Below are positions 7,904-16,454 of a stretch of DNA of 62,777 bases, one piece after another. Location: positions 1 through 62,777 of the forward strand of contig JAJUJY010000008.1 in assembly GCA_029265085.1 (NCBI GenBank), read 5' to 3'. The notes below the pieces were generated by a model, which had not been told where the DNA came from, searched no databases, and was given only the letters and a program-made list of their open reading frames with translations. Position 1 is the first letter of the stretch, and the number at the start of each line of letters is the position of its first letter. The translations under genes were made by a program, and so were the position numbers. Origin of the DNA: Chloroflexota bacterium. GTDB lineage: Bacteria; Chloroflexota; Anaerolineae; Anaerolineales; Anaerolineaceae.

Positions 7904-9280
7904 ATGTTTGACCTTGTGATTAAGGACGGCATCCTGGTTACCAGTACCGCTGCTTTTAAGGCGGATATTGGCGTACAGGGTGAAAAAATCACTGCAATTG
8001 CACCCGGTTTATCGGGCAAAGAAGTGATATCCGCCCAGGGGATGCTGGTGCTTCCAGGTGGAGTTGATCCGCATGTCCATCTGGAAATGCCCACAGCAAC
8101 AACAATCACAAGTGAAACCTGGGAAACAGGCTCAAGAGCAGCTGCCTTTGGTGGCACGACAACCGTAATTGATTTTGTTGAACCAGCAAACGCCAGCCAG
8201 CCATTAATGGATGCCTTCCGTGAACGCCTAAGCCAGGCCCAGGGAAAATCATCCATTGATTTTGGCTTTCACATGACTTTGATTTCTGCGGATGAAGCAA
8301 TTCGACAACAATTACCTGAGGTTTTTCGCGCTGGCATGGCTTCATACAAGGTTTACACAACCTATCCCGGTTTTTATTTACAGGATCATGAATTAACAGC
8401 CATTTTCGAAATGGTCCAGTCAAATCAAGGATTGGTCATGGTTCATGCTGAGTCAGACCACTTGATTCGGCAAGCTGCCCAACATCTTCAAACTGCTGGG
8501 CAATTATCGATTCCATATTTTCCAGAAAGCCGCCCTGCTCAGGCTGAGGTTGAAGCTGTAAAGCGTGTGATCCAACTGGCAGCTGCTGCGCATGCTCCCG
8601 TTTATTTTGTGCATATTTCGACAGCCGGAGCCGCAAATGCCGTTGCGCAAGCCCAAAAAGATGGTCTGCAAGTTCTGGCGGAAACCTGTCCGCAATATTT
8701 ATTACTGGATGAAGAGCTCATCAAATTGAACGCATCAAATGGGGCAAGATTTATTTGCTGCCCACCCCTGCGCACAAAAAATGATCAAGACGCACTCTGG
8801 GGTTCGCTCAATCATAGCATCCAATCCATTGGCACAGACCACTGCACCTTTAATGCCAATGGACAAAAAGATGTCAGCGGCGAATCATTCCTGGATGTTC
8901 CCTCCGGACTGCCTGGGATTGAGCTGCGAATGGCCTTAATTTATACCTTTGGCGTGAAAACCGGCAAACTGACCCTGCCAGAATGGGTTAGCTTATGCTG
9001 TGCAACGCCGGCTAAAATATTTGGTTTACATCCACGCAAAGGCGAGCTTTTACCCGGGTCAGATGCCGATATTGTCATTTTTGACCCGCATTCCTTATCC
9101 ACTATCCATATAACCAACCTGCATGAGAACGTTGATTACTCCCCCTATGAAGGCTTAGAACTGGCTGGCAAAGTTCATACCACTCTGCTGCGCGGCAAGG
9201 TTCTGGTCCAGGATGGGAACTGGGTTGGGCAACAACATACCGGGGTTTATCTACCATGCTCATCTTACCTTCCTGGCTAA
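7904..9280 (+). CDS. Hydantoinase/dihydropyrimidinase family amidohydrolase
   Basis: 458 residues, typical for D-hydantoinase, dihydropyrimidinase and allantoinase. The binuclear metal site is complete: His57 and His59 in GGVDPHVHLEM, the carboxylated lysine Lys149 in MASYKVY, His181 in MVHAES, His237 in YFVHIST and Asp312 in IGTDHCTF. It should hydrolyse a cyclic amide or ureide ring. Its neighbours (SsnA-like deaminase, molybdenum hydroxylase, YgeW, YgeY) match the partners of HyuA/HydA in anaerobic purine-degradation clusters, so a purine- or pteridine-derived ring is a reasonable substrate. The 3-base gap after the regulator and the 25-base overlap with the next gene indicate one transcript. 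Confidence 0.9.
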   Translation: MFDLVIKDGILVTSTAAFKADIGVQGEKITAIAPGLSGKEVISAQGMLVLPGGVDPHVHLEMPTATTITSETWETGSRAAAFGGTTTVIDFVEPANASQPLMDAFRERLSQAQGKSSIDFGFHMTLISADEAIRQQLPEVFRAGMASYKVYTTYPGFYLQDHELTAIFEMVQSNQGLVMVHAESDHLIRQAAQHLQTAGQLSIPYFPESRPAQAEVEAVKRVIQLAAAAHAPVYFVHISTAGAANAVAQAQKDGLQVLAETCPQYLLLDEELIKLNASNGARFICCPPLRTKNDQDALWGSLNHSIQSIGTDHCTFNANGQKDVSGESFLDVPSGLPGIELRMALIYTFGVKTGKLTLPEWVSLCCATPAKIFGLHPRKGELLPGSDADIVIFDPHSLSTIHITNLHENVDYSPYEGLELAGKVHTTLLRGKVLVQDGNWVGQQHTGVYLPCSSYLPG

Positions 9281-10578
9281 TTCTTAATGCAAAAGAAAAA
9301 CCGCTCGAAAATTTTGGCGTTCGCATTGAGGACGACCAGATCACTCATGTTGCCCCAAACGAAAAATTAAAGTCCATGTTTCCCCAGGATGAAATTTGGG
9401 ATGCGGTTGGACAGGTTTTAGCTCCTGGCTTTGTGGATACGCATACCCATCTTTACGGACTGCTCGCCCATGGAATTCCTTTGGATAAAGCTCCCTCCGG
9501 ATTTATGCCCTTTCTTGAAGAGTATTGGTGGCCGTTAATTGAGAACCGTCTCGACCCCCAGGCCATTTGCACCGCTACCGAGGTAAATTGTACGGAAATG
9601 ATCCGCTCTGGGATCACGTCTTTTTATGACTGTGTCGAAGCTCCGCATGCTTTACCCGGAATTTTAAACCAACAGGCTGAGGTAGTTCGAAAATGGAAAT
9701 TGCGCGGGATTCTCTCCTTTGAGGCCACGCAAAGGGTCAGTCCTGAAAACGGCCAATTAGGATTACAAGAAAATTTTGATTTCATCCGCTCAACCCAGGC
9801 TAATTCTGATCTGGTGCGCGGAATGATGTGTTATCACACTACATTTACTTGCGATGCGCCATTTATTCAACAGGCGTACCGTATGGCCGAAGAAACAGGC
9901 AGTCTGGTTCATGCCCATTGTTCGGAAGGAACCTATGAACCTCAGGCCGCGCTGAAAAATTACGGTAAACGTCCAATCCAATACTATGAGGAGTTAGGTG
10001 TACTTAGCCCGCGTAGTTTACTCTCCCAATGCATCCAGATTGATGCGGCCGAGATCGAATTAATGGCAAAAAGACAAGTCCGGATGACGCACATGCCGCT
10101 GTCCAATTGCGAGGTCGGGGGAGGGATTGCCCCTGTGCCGGCATTAATTGAGGCCGGTGTTTCCGTTGGGTTAGGCTCTGATGGATATGTCACCGACTTT
10201 TTCGAAGTCATGCGCGGCGCGTTCCTGATCCACAAAGCAAATCAACAAAATCCGCAGGTTATGCCGGCAAATCTGGTTTGGCACCTGGCAACTGAAGGAG
10301 GAGCCCAAGCCATTGGACTGGAAAATGTTGGCCGCATTGCCCCTGGCTGGCAAGCAGATTTACAGTTAATCCACCCCAAGCTGCCTACACCCATTAAAGA
10401 ACACAATATTTTTGACCAACTGCTGCTCTTTTGCCACCAAACCGATGTGACCGGTACGGTTTGTGCCGGAAAGATCTTGATGAAAAACAGCGTTGTTCTG
10501 GGAGCAGATGAAGAAGGACTTCGCTGTCAGCTTCATCAAATCGCCGAGCAATTTTGGAAATTAGAAGGATCGCTTTAA
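9256..10578 (+). CDS. SsnA/guanine-deaminase-like amidohydrolase (COG0402)
   Basis: 440 residues of the amidohydrolase superfamily, deaminase branch. Metal ligands are His63 and His65 in GFVDTHTHLYG, His219/His221 with Glu224 in VHAHCSE, His279 in MTHMPLSNC and Asp309 in GLGSDG. This layout fits a mononuclear-metal aminohydrolase acting on an aromatic amine such as guanine, a triazine, pterin or an aminated purine intermediate. It overlaps the hydantoinase by 25 bases, implying translational coupling. SsnA is a standard member of anaerobic urate/purine gene clusters. Alternative substrates such as pterin deserve equal weight here because of the pterin-family neighbours. Confidence 0.85.
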   Translation: MLILPSWLILNAKEKPLENFGVRIEDDQITHVAPNEKLKSMFPQDEIWDAVGQVLAPGFVDTHTHLYGLLAHGIPLDKAPSGFMPFLEEYWWPLIENRLDPQAICTATEVNCTEMIRSGITSFYDCVEAPHALPGILNQQAEVVRKWKLRGILSFEATQRVSPENGQLGLQENFDFIRSTQANSDLVRGMMCYHTTFTCDAPFIQQAYRMAEETGSLVHAHCSEGTYEPQAALKNYGKRPIQYYEELGVLSPRSLLSQCIQIDAAEIELMAKRQVRMTHMPLSNCEVGGGIAPVPALIEAGVSVGLGSDGYVTDFFEVMRGAFLIHKANQQNPQVMPANLVWHLATEGGAQAIGLENVGRIAPGWQADLQLIHPKLPTPIKEHNIFDQLLLFCHQTDVTGTVCAGKILMKNSVVLGADEEGLRCQLHQIAEQFWKLEGSL

Positions 10579-10599
10579 GCGAATCTGGAGAAATAACCT

Positions 10600-11478
10600 T
10601 TGACAACTCTGTCCTCCCCCACCACCACAATCGAGTTCGGCCCCGGCAAGCCGGTACTTTTAATCAATGACCAATTGCGAATCATGGATCAAAATCCACT
10701 TGTTTTTCAAGATTTGCGCTCAGGAAAAACCGACCGGCTGGTTGAACTGGCCAAAGCAGGGATGGACAAGGGGATCAACACGGTAGATATTTTGGTATGT
10801 CACCCAGACCTGGATGAAACATTTCTTCTACCGTTGATCGCCCGCCGCATCAATGAAGAATTAGGCTGCTTTATTTCTCTTGATTCTCGAAATCCACAGG
10901 CGCTCAGCACCGCGCTGGAGGCAATCGCCCCCAGCAAAGCGATTATTAACTCTGTGACTGCGGAACAGCCTTTATTAGACGATTTATTACCTCTGGCGCG
11001 TAAATTTAAGGCGGCCATCGCGGGTTTACCCATTGGCAAAACCACAGGTGTTCCTGAAACAGTATCGGAACGACTTTCAGAAACCCGGGTCATATTAAAT
11101 GCAGCTCGCGAAGCCGGCATTCCTCAGGAAGATGTCATCATTGATGCCATTTGTCTTGCATCGGCAGCTTCACCAGACTCCTTCCAAACCACGTATGATA
11201 CTTTGCAGGCTTTGCGCCGAGAATTTAATGTATCAACCATCCTGGGAATTGGAAATGCCGGATACGGCATGCCAGATCCCACGATTGTGGATTTAAGTTA
11301 TTTACTGGCCGTCATTCCTGCCGGTCTGGACTCTGCGCTGGTAAATCCAGACACGCATCTACTGGTAGAGAGTGTCCAGGCACTTGATTTTCTGTTGGGG
11401 GTAGACCCTGGCGGAAAGAGGTATATCAAAGCATACCGGGCGAAGAAAAAACAATCAGCAACACCATCACAGAGTTAA
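10600..11478 (+). CDS. Pterin-binding methyltransferase family protein (MtrH/AcsE-like)
   Basis: 292 residues forming a DHPS-like TIM barrel, the fold of methyl-tetrahydrofolate or methyl-tetrahydromethanopterin:corrinoid methyltransferases. Supporting segments are NTVDILVCHPD (normally a DvN pterin contact), FISLDSRNPQAL, KAIINSVTAEQ, VIIDAICL, STILGIGNAGYGMP (the LGxSNxSFG region) and a GLDSALVNP block. It starts with TTG at 10600 behind CTGGAGAAATAACC; no ATG is suitably placed. The partner corrinoid protein is not encoded in the window. It could move a methyl group between a pterin and a cobamide, or simply bind a pterin ring during catabolism. Confidence 0.8.
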   Translation: MTTLSSPTTTIEFGPGKPVLLINDQLRIMDQNPLVFQDLRSGKTDRLVELAKAGMDKGINTVDILVCHPDLDETFLLPLIARRINEELGCFISLDSRNPQALSTALEAIAPSKAIINSVTAEQPLLDDLLPLARKFKAAIAGLPIGKTTGVPETVSERLSETRVILNAAREAGIPQEDVIIDAICLASAASPDSFQTTYDTLQALRREFNVSTILGIGNAGYGMPDPTIVDLSYLLAVIPAGLDSALVNPDTHLLVESVQALDFLLGVDPGGKRYIKAYRAKKKQSATPSQS

Positions 11479-11502
11479 TTTTTATTGGAAAGGGTCTCCA
11501 GG

Positions 11503-12237
11503 ATGGAATTATCAGGGTCAATCATATTGGTTACCGGCGGAGCACACCGGGTAGGAAAAGCCATCTGTCTGGCGCTTGCGCGCCAGGGGGCTCACATTGC
11601 TTTTACATACAACAGCTCAGAAGAAGCAGCCTTACAAACCGCTCATGAAATCGAATCTCTGGGCGTAAAAGTATTGGCCTTGCGCTGTAACCAGGTTGAT
11701 TTGACACAAATTCATTCGGTTGTCTCCACCATAATCCAGCACTTTGGAAGCATCAGCGGATTAGTCAACAGCGCCGGGATTATGCAAGAAGTTCAATTTT
11801 TCGAGGTCACAGAGAAGGATTGGGATCTAACCCTCGATATAAACACACGCGGACCCTTCTTTTTTACCCAGATCGTTGGGAAATGGATGATGGAAAACGC
11901 TGGAGGAGTCATTGTCAACATTATTGACGAATCTGCCGTTGCACCCAATTCAGATTATGTCCATCATGGGATATCCAAAGCTGGCCTATGGATGATGACT
12001 CGTTCTACCGCTCTGGCTTTAGCACCCAAAGTTCGTGTAAACGCAGTTCTTCCTGGGCCGGTCTTAATCCCCCAGGGATGGAGCGAAGAACGCTGGCAAG
12101 AGCTTGCTGAAACTACCCCATTAAAAAAGCTCGGCAAGCCTGAAGATGTCGCAAATGCCGTTGTATTCCTGATGAAAGAAGATTTCATCACCGGTCAGGT
12201 CATTGTTGTAGATGGTGGAAAAACATTAATAGAGTGA
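11503..12237 (+). CDS. Pteridine-reductase-like SDR (FolM/PTR1 type) with altered active site
   Basis: 244 residues. The N-terminal TGGAHRVGKAI (11-21) and the TYNSSEEAA segment are typical of PTR1/FolM pteridine reductases, as are the IVNIIDES segment with aspartate 142 in place of the usual SDR serine, and LALAPKVRVNAVLPGP near the C-terminal half. The catalytic motif YxxxK is altered: the sequence reads HHGISK, placing His155 where tyrosine is expected, with Lys159 retained. The ATG at 11503 is preferred over TTG at 11485 because it gives the normal SDR N-terminus. Reduction of a dihydropterin or quinonoid ring would fit the pterin theme of the operon, but the Tyr-to-His change makes activity uncertain. 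Confidence 0.8.
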   Translation: MELSGSIILVTGGAHRVGKAICLALARQGAHIAFTYNSSEEAALQTAHEIESLGVKVLALRCNQVDLTQIHSVVSTIIQHFGSISGLVNSAGIMQEVQFFEVTEKDWDLTLDINTRGPFFFTQIVGKWMMENAGGVIVNIIDESAVAPNSDYVHHGISKAGLWMMTRSTALALAPKVRVNAVLPGPVLIPQGWSEERWQELAETTPLKKLGKPEDVANAVVFLMKEDFITGQVIVVDGGKTLIE

Positions 12238-12283
12238 CTCTACATTTAGAAAATCGCCACATGAATCTCTCAGGACAAAACAG

Positions 12284-12793
12284 ATGAAGAAAATCATTGA
12301 ATTTTCACTGAACCAAAAAACTACCCGGATTGAAGTGTCCGAAAAAATTACACTACTCACTATTCTCCGAGAATACCTGGGTTTAACTGGCACGAAATGC
12401 GGCTGCGACACGGGGGATTGCGGCGTATGTGCTGTCATCATGGATAAAAAATTAATTTATTCCTGCCAGGTTCGCGCGATGGATTTGCCCGGCCATGAAG
12501 TGATCACCATTGAGGGTATTCATGATGCAGATGGCGGCCCAAATGACCTCCAACGGGCATTCTTAAAACATGGCGCAGTGCAATGCGGTTTTTGTATACC
12601 TGCGATGGTGCTGGCAGGTGAAGCCCTTTTACTCAATAATCCTGATCCCTGCAAAGATGAAATTAGAGAAGCTATTTCAAAAGTCCTATGCCGCTGTACC
12701 GGTTATAAGCAAATTGAAGATGCCATTGAAGAAACAGCCCTACAACGACAGGCTGCCTATGCAACTCAGATCATTGAAGGGAACAAAGAATAA
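12284..12793 (+). CDS. Molybdenum hydroxylase small subunit, two [2Fe-2S] clusters (XdhC/CoxS type)
   Basis: 169 residues, the normal size of the iron-sulfur subunit of xanthine dehydrogenase/CO dehydrogenase-family hydroxylases. The plant-type cluster uses Cys39, Cys41 or Cys46, Cys49 and Cys61 (KCGCDTGDCGVC and YSC). The second cluster uses Cys101, Cys104, Cys136 and Cys138 (QCGFC and CRCTGY). It passes electrons from the molybdenum site of the next gene product. The two genes are separated by two bases. No FAD subunit gene lies next to them, so the external electron acceptor must be a cytochrome, ferredoxin or a flavoprotein encoded elsewhere. Confidence 0.93.
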   Translation: MKKIIEFSLNQKTTRIEVSEKITLLTILREYLGLTGTKCGCDTGDCGVCAVIMDKKLIYSCQVRAMDLPGHEVITIEGIHDADGGPNDLQRAFLKHGAVQCGFCIPAMVLAGEALLLNNPDPCKDEIREAISKVLCRCTGYKQIEDAIEETALQRQAAYATQIIEGNKE

Positions 12794-12795
12794 TC

Positions 12796-15126
12796 ATGGC
12801 TGAATACACCTATATTGGCAAACAAATAAAACCCGAAGACGGCCTGGAAAAAGTAACTGGTAAAGCCCGTTACGTAGGAGATTATTATCTTCCGCAAATG
12901 CTCCATGCCAAAGTACTGCGCAGCCCACTTCCCCATGCGAATATAAAATCGCTTGATGTAAGCCCAGCCCTGAACGTACCGGGCGTTGCTGCTGTCATCA
13001 CCGCTGAAGATTTCGTCAACCACAGCAATTGGGGATGGCCTATTAAAGATGCTTTTATTTTGGCACACAAAAAGGTATGCATGGTCGGGGATCCCATTGC
13101 TGTTGTGGCTGCTGAGACAGAAGAAGCTGCCCTGGAAGGGATCCGAGCGATCAAATTGGAATTAGAAGAACTGCCTGTTGTCACCGACATTCATACAGCG
13201 CTGGATCCCAACAATCCCATCATCCCTTCCACAGAGGTACCTGGCACAGGCAATTTAACTAATGTGCATCTGGTTCGCTTTGGCAATCCTGATCCGATCC
13301 TGGCAGAATGCGATGTGCTGCACGATGAAACCTACACATTCAAACATCAAGAACATGCGTATCTGGAAACCGAAGGAGCGTTGGCCATTCCGGAACCAGA
13401 CGGCGGTTTAACTGTCTATGCGAATGATCAATCGCCATTTATTAATCGAGATAATTTGATCATGGTCTTGGGTTTACCTGCGGAAAAAGTCCGGGTCATT
13501 CAAGCCTATGTTGGCGGATCATTTGGTGGAAAAGATGACATCGGTTACCAGACTAGCGCTCAGGCCGGTGCCCTGGCCTTGAAAACCAAACGTCCTGTCC
13601 GGCTGGTTCTTACGCGAACAGAATCCTTTATTGCGACCTATAAGCGTGAAGCAATGGAATTTCGCATCCGCTTAGGGGCTGCCAAAGACGGCCAATTAAA
13701 GGCTGCGAAAGTGGATCTCCTGGTTGACAGCGGTGCATATTCTTCCATGTCACCACTGGCGTGCTGGCGTGCCACCGTCCATGCTGCCGGTTCTTATCGC
13801 TATCAGGCGGTTCATGTAGATTCAAAATCGATCTACACCAATAATGGTTATTCCGGCGCAATGCGCGGATTTGGAAATACCGAAGCTGCTGGAGCCATAG
13901 AGCAGGCAATTGACGAGCTGGCCATTAAATTAAATTTGGATCCAATCGATTTTCGGCTCAAAAACTGCTTAAAAACCGGCGACCTGACCATGACTGGTCA
14001 TCAAGTCTTGCAAGAAACGCACCTGCAAGAATGTTTGCAAATTGTGCGGCAGCGTTCCAAATGGGACGCCAAGCGCTTTGAATACAGCCAACCGCAGACC
14101 GGAAATATCCGCAAGGGCATTGGTGTTGCGTGCTATTTCCACGGCAGCAGCCTGGGCGGAGAGGGTGCTGACTATGCCACCACAACCTTAAAAATCGAAG
14201 AAGATGGTTCCATTACCCTGACCTCTGGTCTGACAGACTACGGGCAAGGCAGCCGCACCGTATTTAAGGTTATTGCCGCAGAATCTCTGGGTGTGAATCA
14301 GGAACGAATCCGGATTTTACGACCTGATACCCAAACAGCCGTCGAATCTGGGCCAACCGTAGCTTCTCGATCCACCATGCTTGGCGGTAATGCCACCCGA
14401 GTCGCAGCCGGGCGTCTCAATCAGCTGCTCGTCTGGTCAGCAGCCAATGCCCTCCACTGCCAACCCGAGCAGATTCAGCGCCAGAAAGAACTTTTTATCA
14501 GCCCATCCGAAGACACTCTGTCATTCGATGAAGTGGTTCATCATGCACGTGAGATGGGGCTGACATTATCTGTTCACGGCAAATGGGAAATTCCTGCCCT
14601 GATATGGGATTTTGAAAAAGGGACCGGTACACCCTATCACTGCTATACCTTTGGCGCACAAATCGCTGAATTAGAATGCGACCTGAGTACTGGTCAAACC
14701 CGTTTGCTGGGTTTTTGGGCATCGCACGATGGCGGGCGAATCATTTTCAAACAAGGTGCGCTCGGGCAAATGTACGGTGGAATTGCAATGGGAATTGGTT
14801 ATGCCTTAACCGAAAACATGAGTTATCACAAAGGGTATCCTCAGGCATTAGGTTTTAATGATTATCACATCCCCACCGCAAAAGAAATTCCCCCCATCGA
14901 TGCATCTTTCATTCAGTATGACCATAGCGATGGCCCGTATGGAGCGTTAAATCTGGCTGAGCCAATGATGATTGCGACGGCGCCAGCAATTGCCAATGCT
15001 TTGTTCCAGGCTACTGGGAAACGTTACCGGTGCGTTCCGCTTACTCCAAATGTCATCTTGACGGGTAGTGACCAACCTCAAAAAGACACAGCTGACGATT
15101 GTCGTCGCGGTCTGGGATTATCTTAA
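12796..15126 (+). CDS. Molybdenum hydroxylase large subunit (xanthine dehydrogenase family)
   Basis: 776 residues, containing both the aldehyde oxidase N-terminal hammerhead domain (about 15-130, GKARYVGDYYLP) and the molybdopterin-binding domains. Recognisable parts are AYVGGSFGGKDD (molybdopterin contact), the GYSGAMRGFGNTEA segment, the SRSTMLGGNATR segment and the C-terminal LNLAEPMMIATAPAIANAL block, where the glutamate should be the catalytic base. It hydroxylates a ring carbon next to nitrogen using water. In context the substrate is probably a purine, pteridine or related N-heterocycle; an aldehyde cannot be excluded. It is of the XdhA/CoxL type and lacks any fused FAD or iron-sulfur domain. 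Confidence 0.92.
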   Translation: MAEYTYIGKQIKPEDGLEKVTGKARYVGDYYLPQMLHAKVLRSPLPHANIKSLDVSPALNVPGVAAVITAEDFVNHSNWGWPIKDAFILAHKKVCMVGDPIAVVAAETEEAALEGIRAIKLELEELPVVTDIHTALDPNNPIIPSTEVPGTGNLTNVHLVRFGNPDPILAECDVLHDETYTFKHQEHAYLETEGALAIPEPDGGLTVYANDQSPFINRDNLIMVLGLPAEKVRVIQAYVGGSFGGKDDIGYQTSAQAGALALKTKRPVRLVLTRTESFIATYKREAMEFRIRLGAAKDGQLKAAKVDLLVDSGAYSSMSPLACWRATVHAAGSYRYQAVHVDSKSIYTNNGYSGAMRGFGNTEAAGAIEQAIDELAIKLNLDPIDFRLKNCLKTGDLTMTGHQVLQETHLQECLQIVRQRSKWDAKRFEYSQPQTGNIRKGIGVACYFHGSSLGGEGADYATTTLKIEEDGSITLTSGLTDYGQGSRTVFKVIAAESLGVNQERIRILRPDTQTAVESGPTVASRSTMLGGNATRVAAGRLNQLLVWSAANALHCQPEQIQRQKELFISPSEDTLSFDEVVHHAREMGLTLSVHGKWEIPALIWDFEKGTGTPYHCYTFGAQIAELECDLSTGQTRLLGFWASHDGGRIIFKQGALGQMYGGIAMGIGYALTENMSYHKGYPQALGFNDYHIPTAKEIPPIDASFIQYDHSDGPYGALNLAEPMMIATAPAIANALFQATGKRYRCVPLTPNVILTGSDQPQKDTADDCRRGLGLS

Positions 15127-15155
15127 TAAGACTCTAAAAATTGGAGAGGTGATTT

Positions 15156-16322
15156 ATGAATGGAATAGAACGAGCCCAATTAGCCTTCAATCATCAGGAA
15201 GCCGATCGTGTTCCTGTTTTTGAGCTAACGATCGATAACCCAACCGCTGAATATGTGCTTGGCCGACCGAATTATTGTGGATTTGGCGGGAAAGCACGTG
15301 GTTATGAACAAAACAAGGCGATTCTGGAAGGACGGTTCCACGAATATCATGCCCAAAGAACAGCCGACTTAATCGAACTTTGGAAGAAATTAGATCTGGA
15401 TGTATTTCCCGATATCTTCCCTGTTCCCGTCAATCCCACAGCTCCTGAAATCATTGCCGAAAACACATACCGGTTTACCGATCACGAATTGAATCAATTT
15501 GTCATTTGCCGGTACATTCCAGATGTAGATATTTATGACATCGTTGATTCGACCTTGCGCCAGGGTGGTTTGGCTGAACTGGAAAAATTGACTGAACATC
15601 TTGAAAAAACCGAACCTAAATTAAGTGACTGGGATTTTACACCGGTGAAAACTGCGCTGCAAGAATTAGGGTCAGATGTGATGATTATGTCTGGCTGCGA
15701 TGTGGAAATTGGTTCCACCTATGATTGGGCAGAGACATTTTTAGTCGGCCTGATCGAAGCACCAGACCTGATCCACCGCTACCTGGATGCGCGCTTAAAA
15801 ACCTCTTTAATGCTCACTGAAGAAATGCTCAAACTCGGGATTCATGGTGTCCACGGCGGATGGGATTGGGCTGGATCAAAAGGTCCCGTATTTTCACCGC
15901 GCCATTTCCGAAAATTTGTTTTCCCACGGCTAAAACAAATCACAGACCTTTGCCACAAATACGGTGTTCCGTATATCAAGCACACAGATGGCAACGTGAT
16001 GAGTTTATTAGACGATATGATTGATGCTGGCGTAGATGCATTCCAGGCTATTGAACCTCGAGCCGGCATGGATATTGGCGCAATAAAGCAAAAATATGGG
16101 GATCGTCTAACCCTGATTGGCAATGTAGATTGCTCCACCGTCCTGGTCGATGGTCCCGTTGATGCAGTTCGCAAGCAAACTGAGGAGGTTATTCGTGCAG
16201 CCGCACCTGGTGGTGGCTTCTTGCTCTCGTCCAGCAACTCCATCCACCCGGGTGTAAAGCCAGAATATTATCTGGCAATGTTGGATACTGCTCGGAAAGT
16301 GGGGCAGTACCCAATTTCCTGA
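15156..16322 (+). CDS. Uroporphyrinogen decarboxylase/MtaA-family protein
   Basis: 388 residues of the UroD superfamily, in the branch that includes methylcobamide:coenzyme M methyltransferases and many uncharacterised proteins in anaerobes. Family features are the N-terminal ERAQLAFNHQEADRVPVFE block, HGGWDWAGSKGPVFSP, IKHTDGNVMSLLDDMID (possible zinc-ligand histidine), LIGNVDCS and a C-terminal SSNSIHPGVKPEYY. It is not a haem-synthesis enzyme in this setting, since no other haem gene is near. Together with the MtrH-like gene it suggests methyl-group transfer, although the corrinoid partner is absent from the window. Confidence 0.8.
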   Translation: MNGIERAQLAFNHQEADRVPVFELTIDNPTAEYVLGRPNYCGFGGKARGYEQNKAILEGRFHEYHAQRTADLIELWKKLDLDVFPDIFPVPVNPTAPEIIAENTYRFTDHELNQFVICRYIPDVDIYDIVDSTLRQGGLAELEKLTEHLEKTEPKLSDWDFTPVKTALQELGSDVMIMSGCDVEIGSTYDWAETFLVGLIEAPDLIHRYLDARLKTSLMLTEEMLKLGIHGVHGGWDWAGSKGPVFSPRHFRKFVFPRLKQITDLCHKYGVPYIKHTDGNVMSLLDDMIDAGVDAFQAIEPRAGMDIGAIKQKYGDRLTLIGNVDCSTVLVDGPVDAVRKQTEEVIRAAAPGGGFLLSSSNSIHPGVKPEYYLAMLDTARKVGQYPIS

Positions 16323-16454
16323 TATTTTGTCGGAATAAAAAACTGAAAATTCCAACCCGCCTGGATTAAAAAACCTCATTATCACACCAGGTGTGTTTCA
16401 AGTTGGAAAAATTTATCCAACCTCATAAATAATAATGGATCGGAGAACCACAAT

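Noticed and set aside
15842..16243. Open frame of 133 codons antisense to the MtaA/UroD-like gene
   Set aside because: It is a mirror of the coding strand; composition is arginine/serine-rich and unlike a real protein here.
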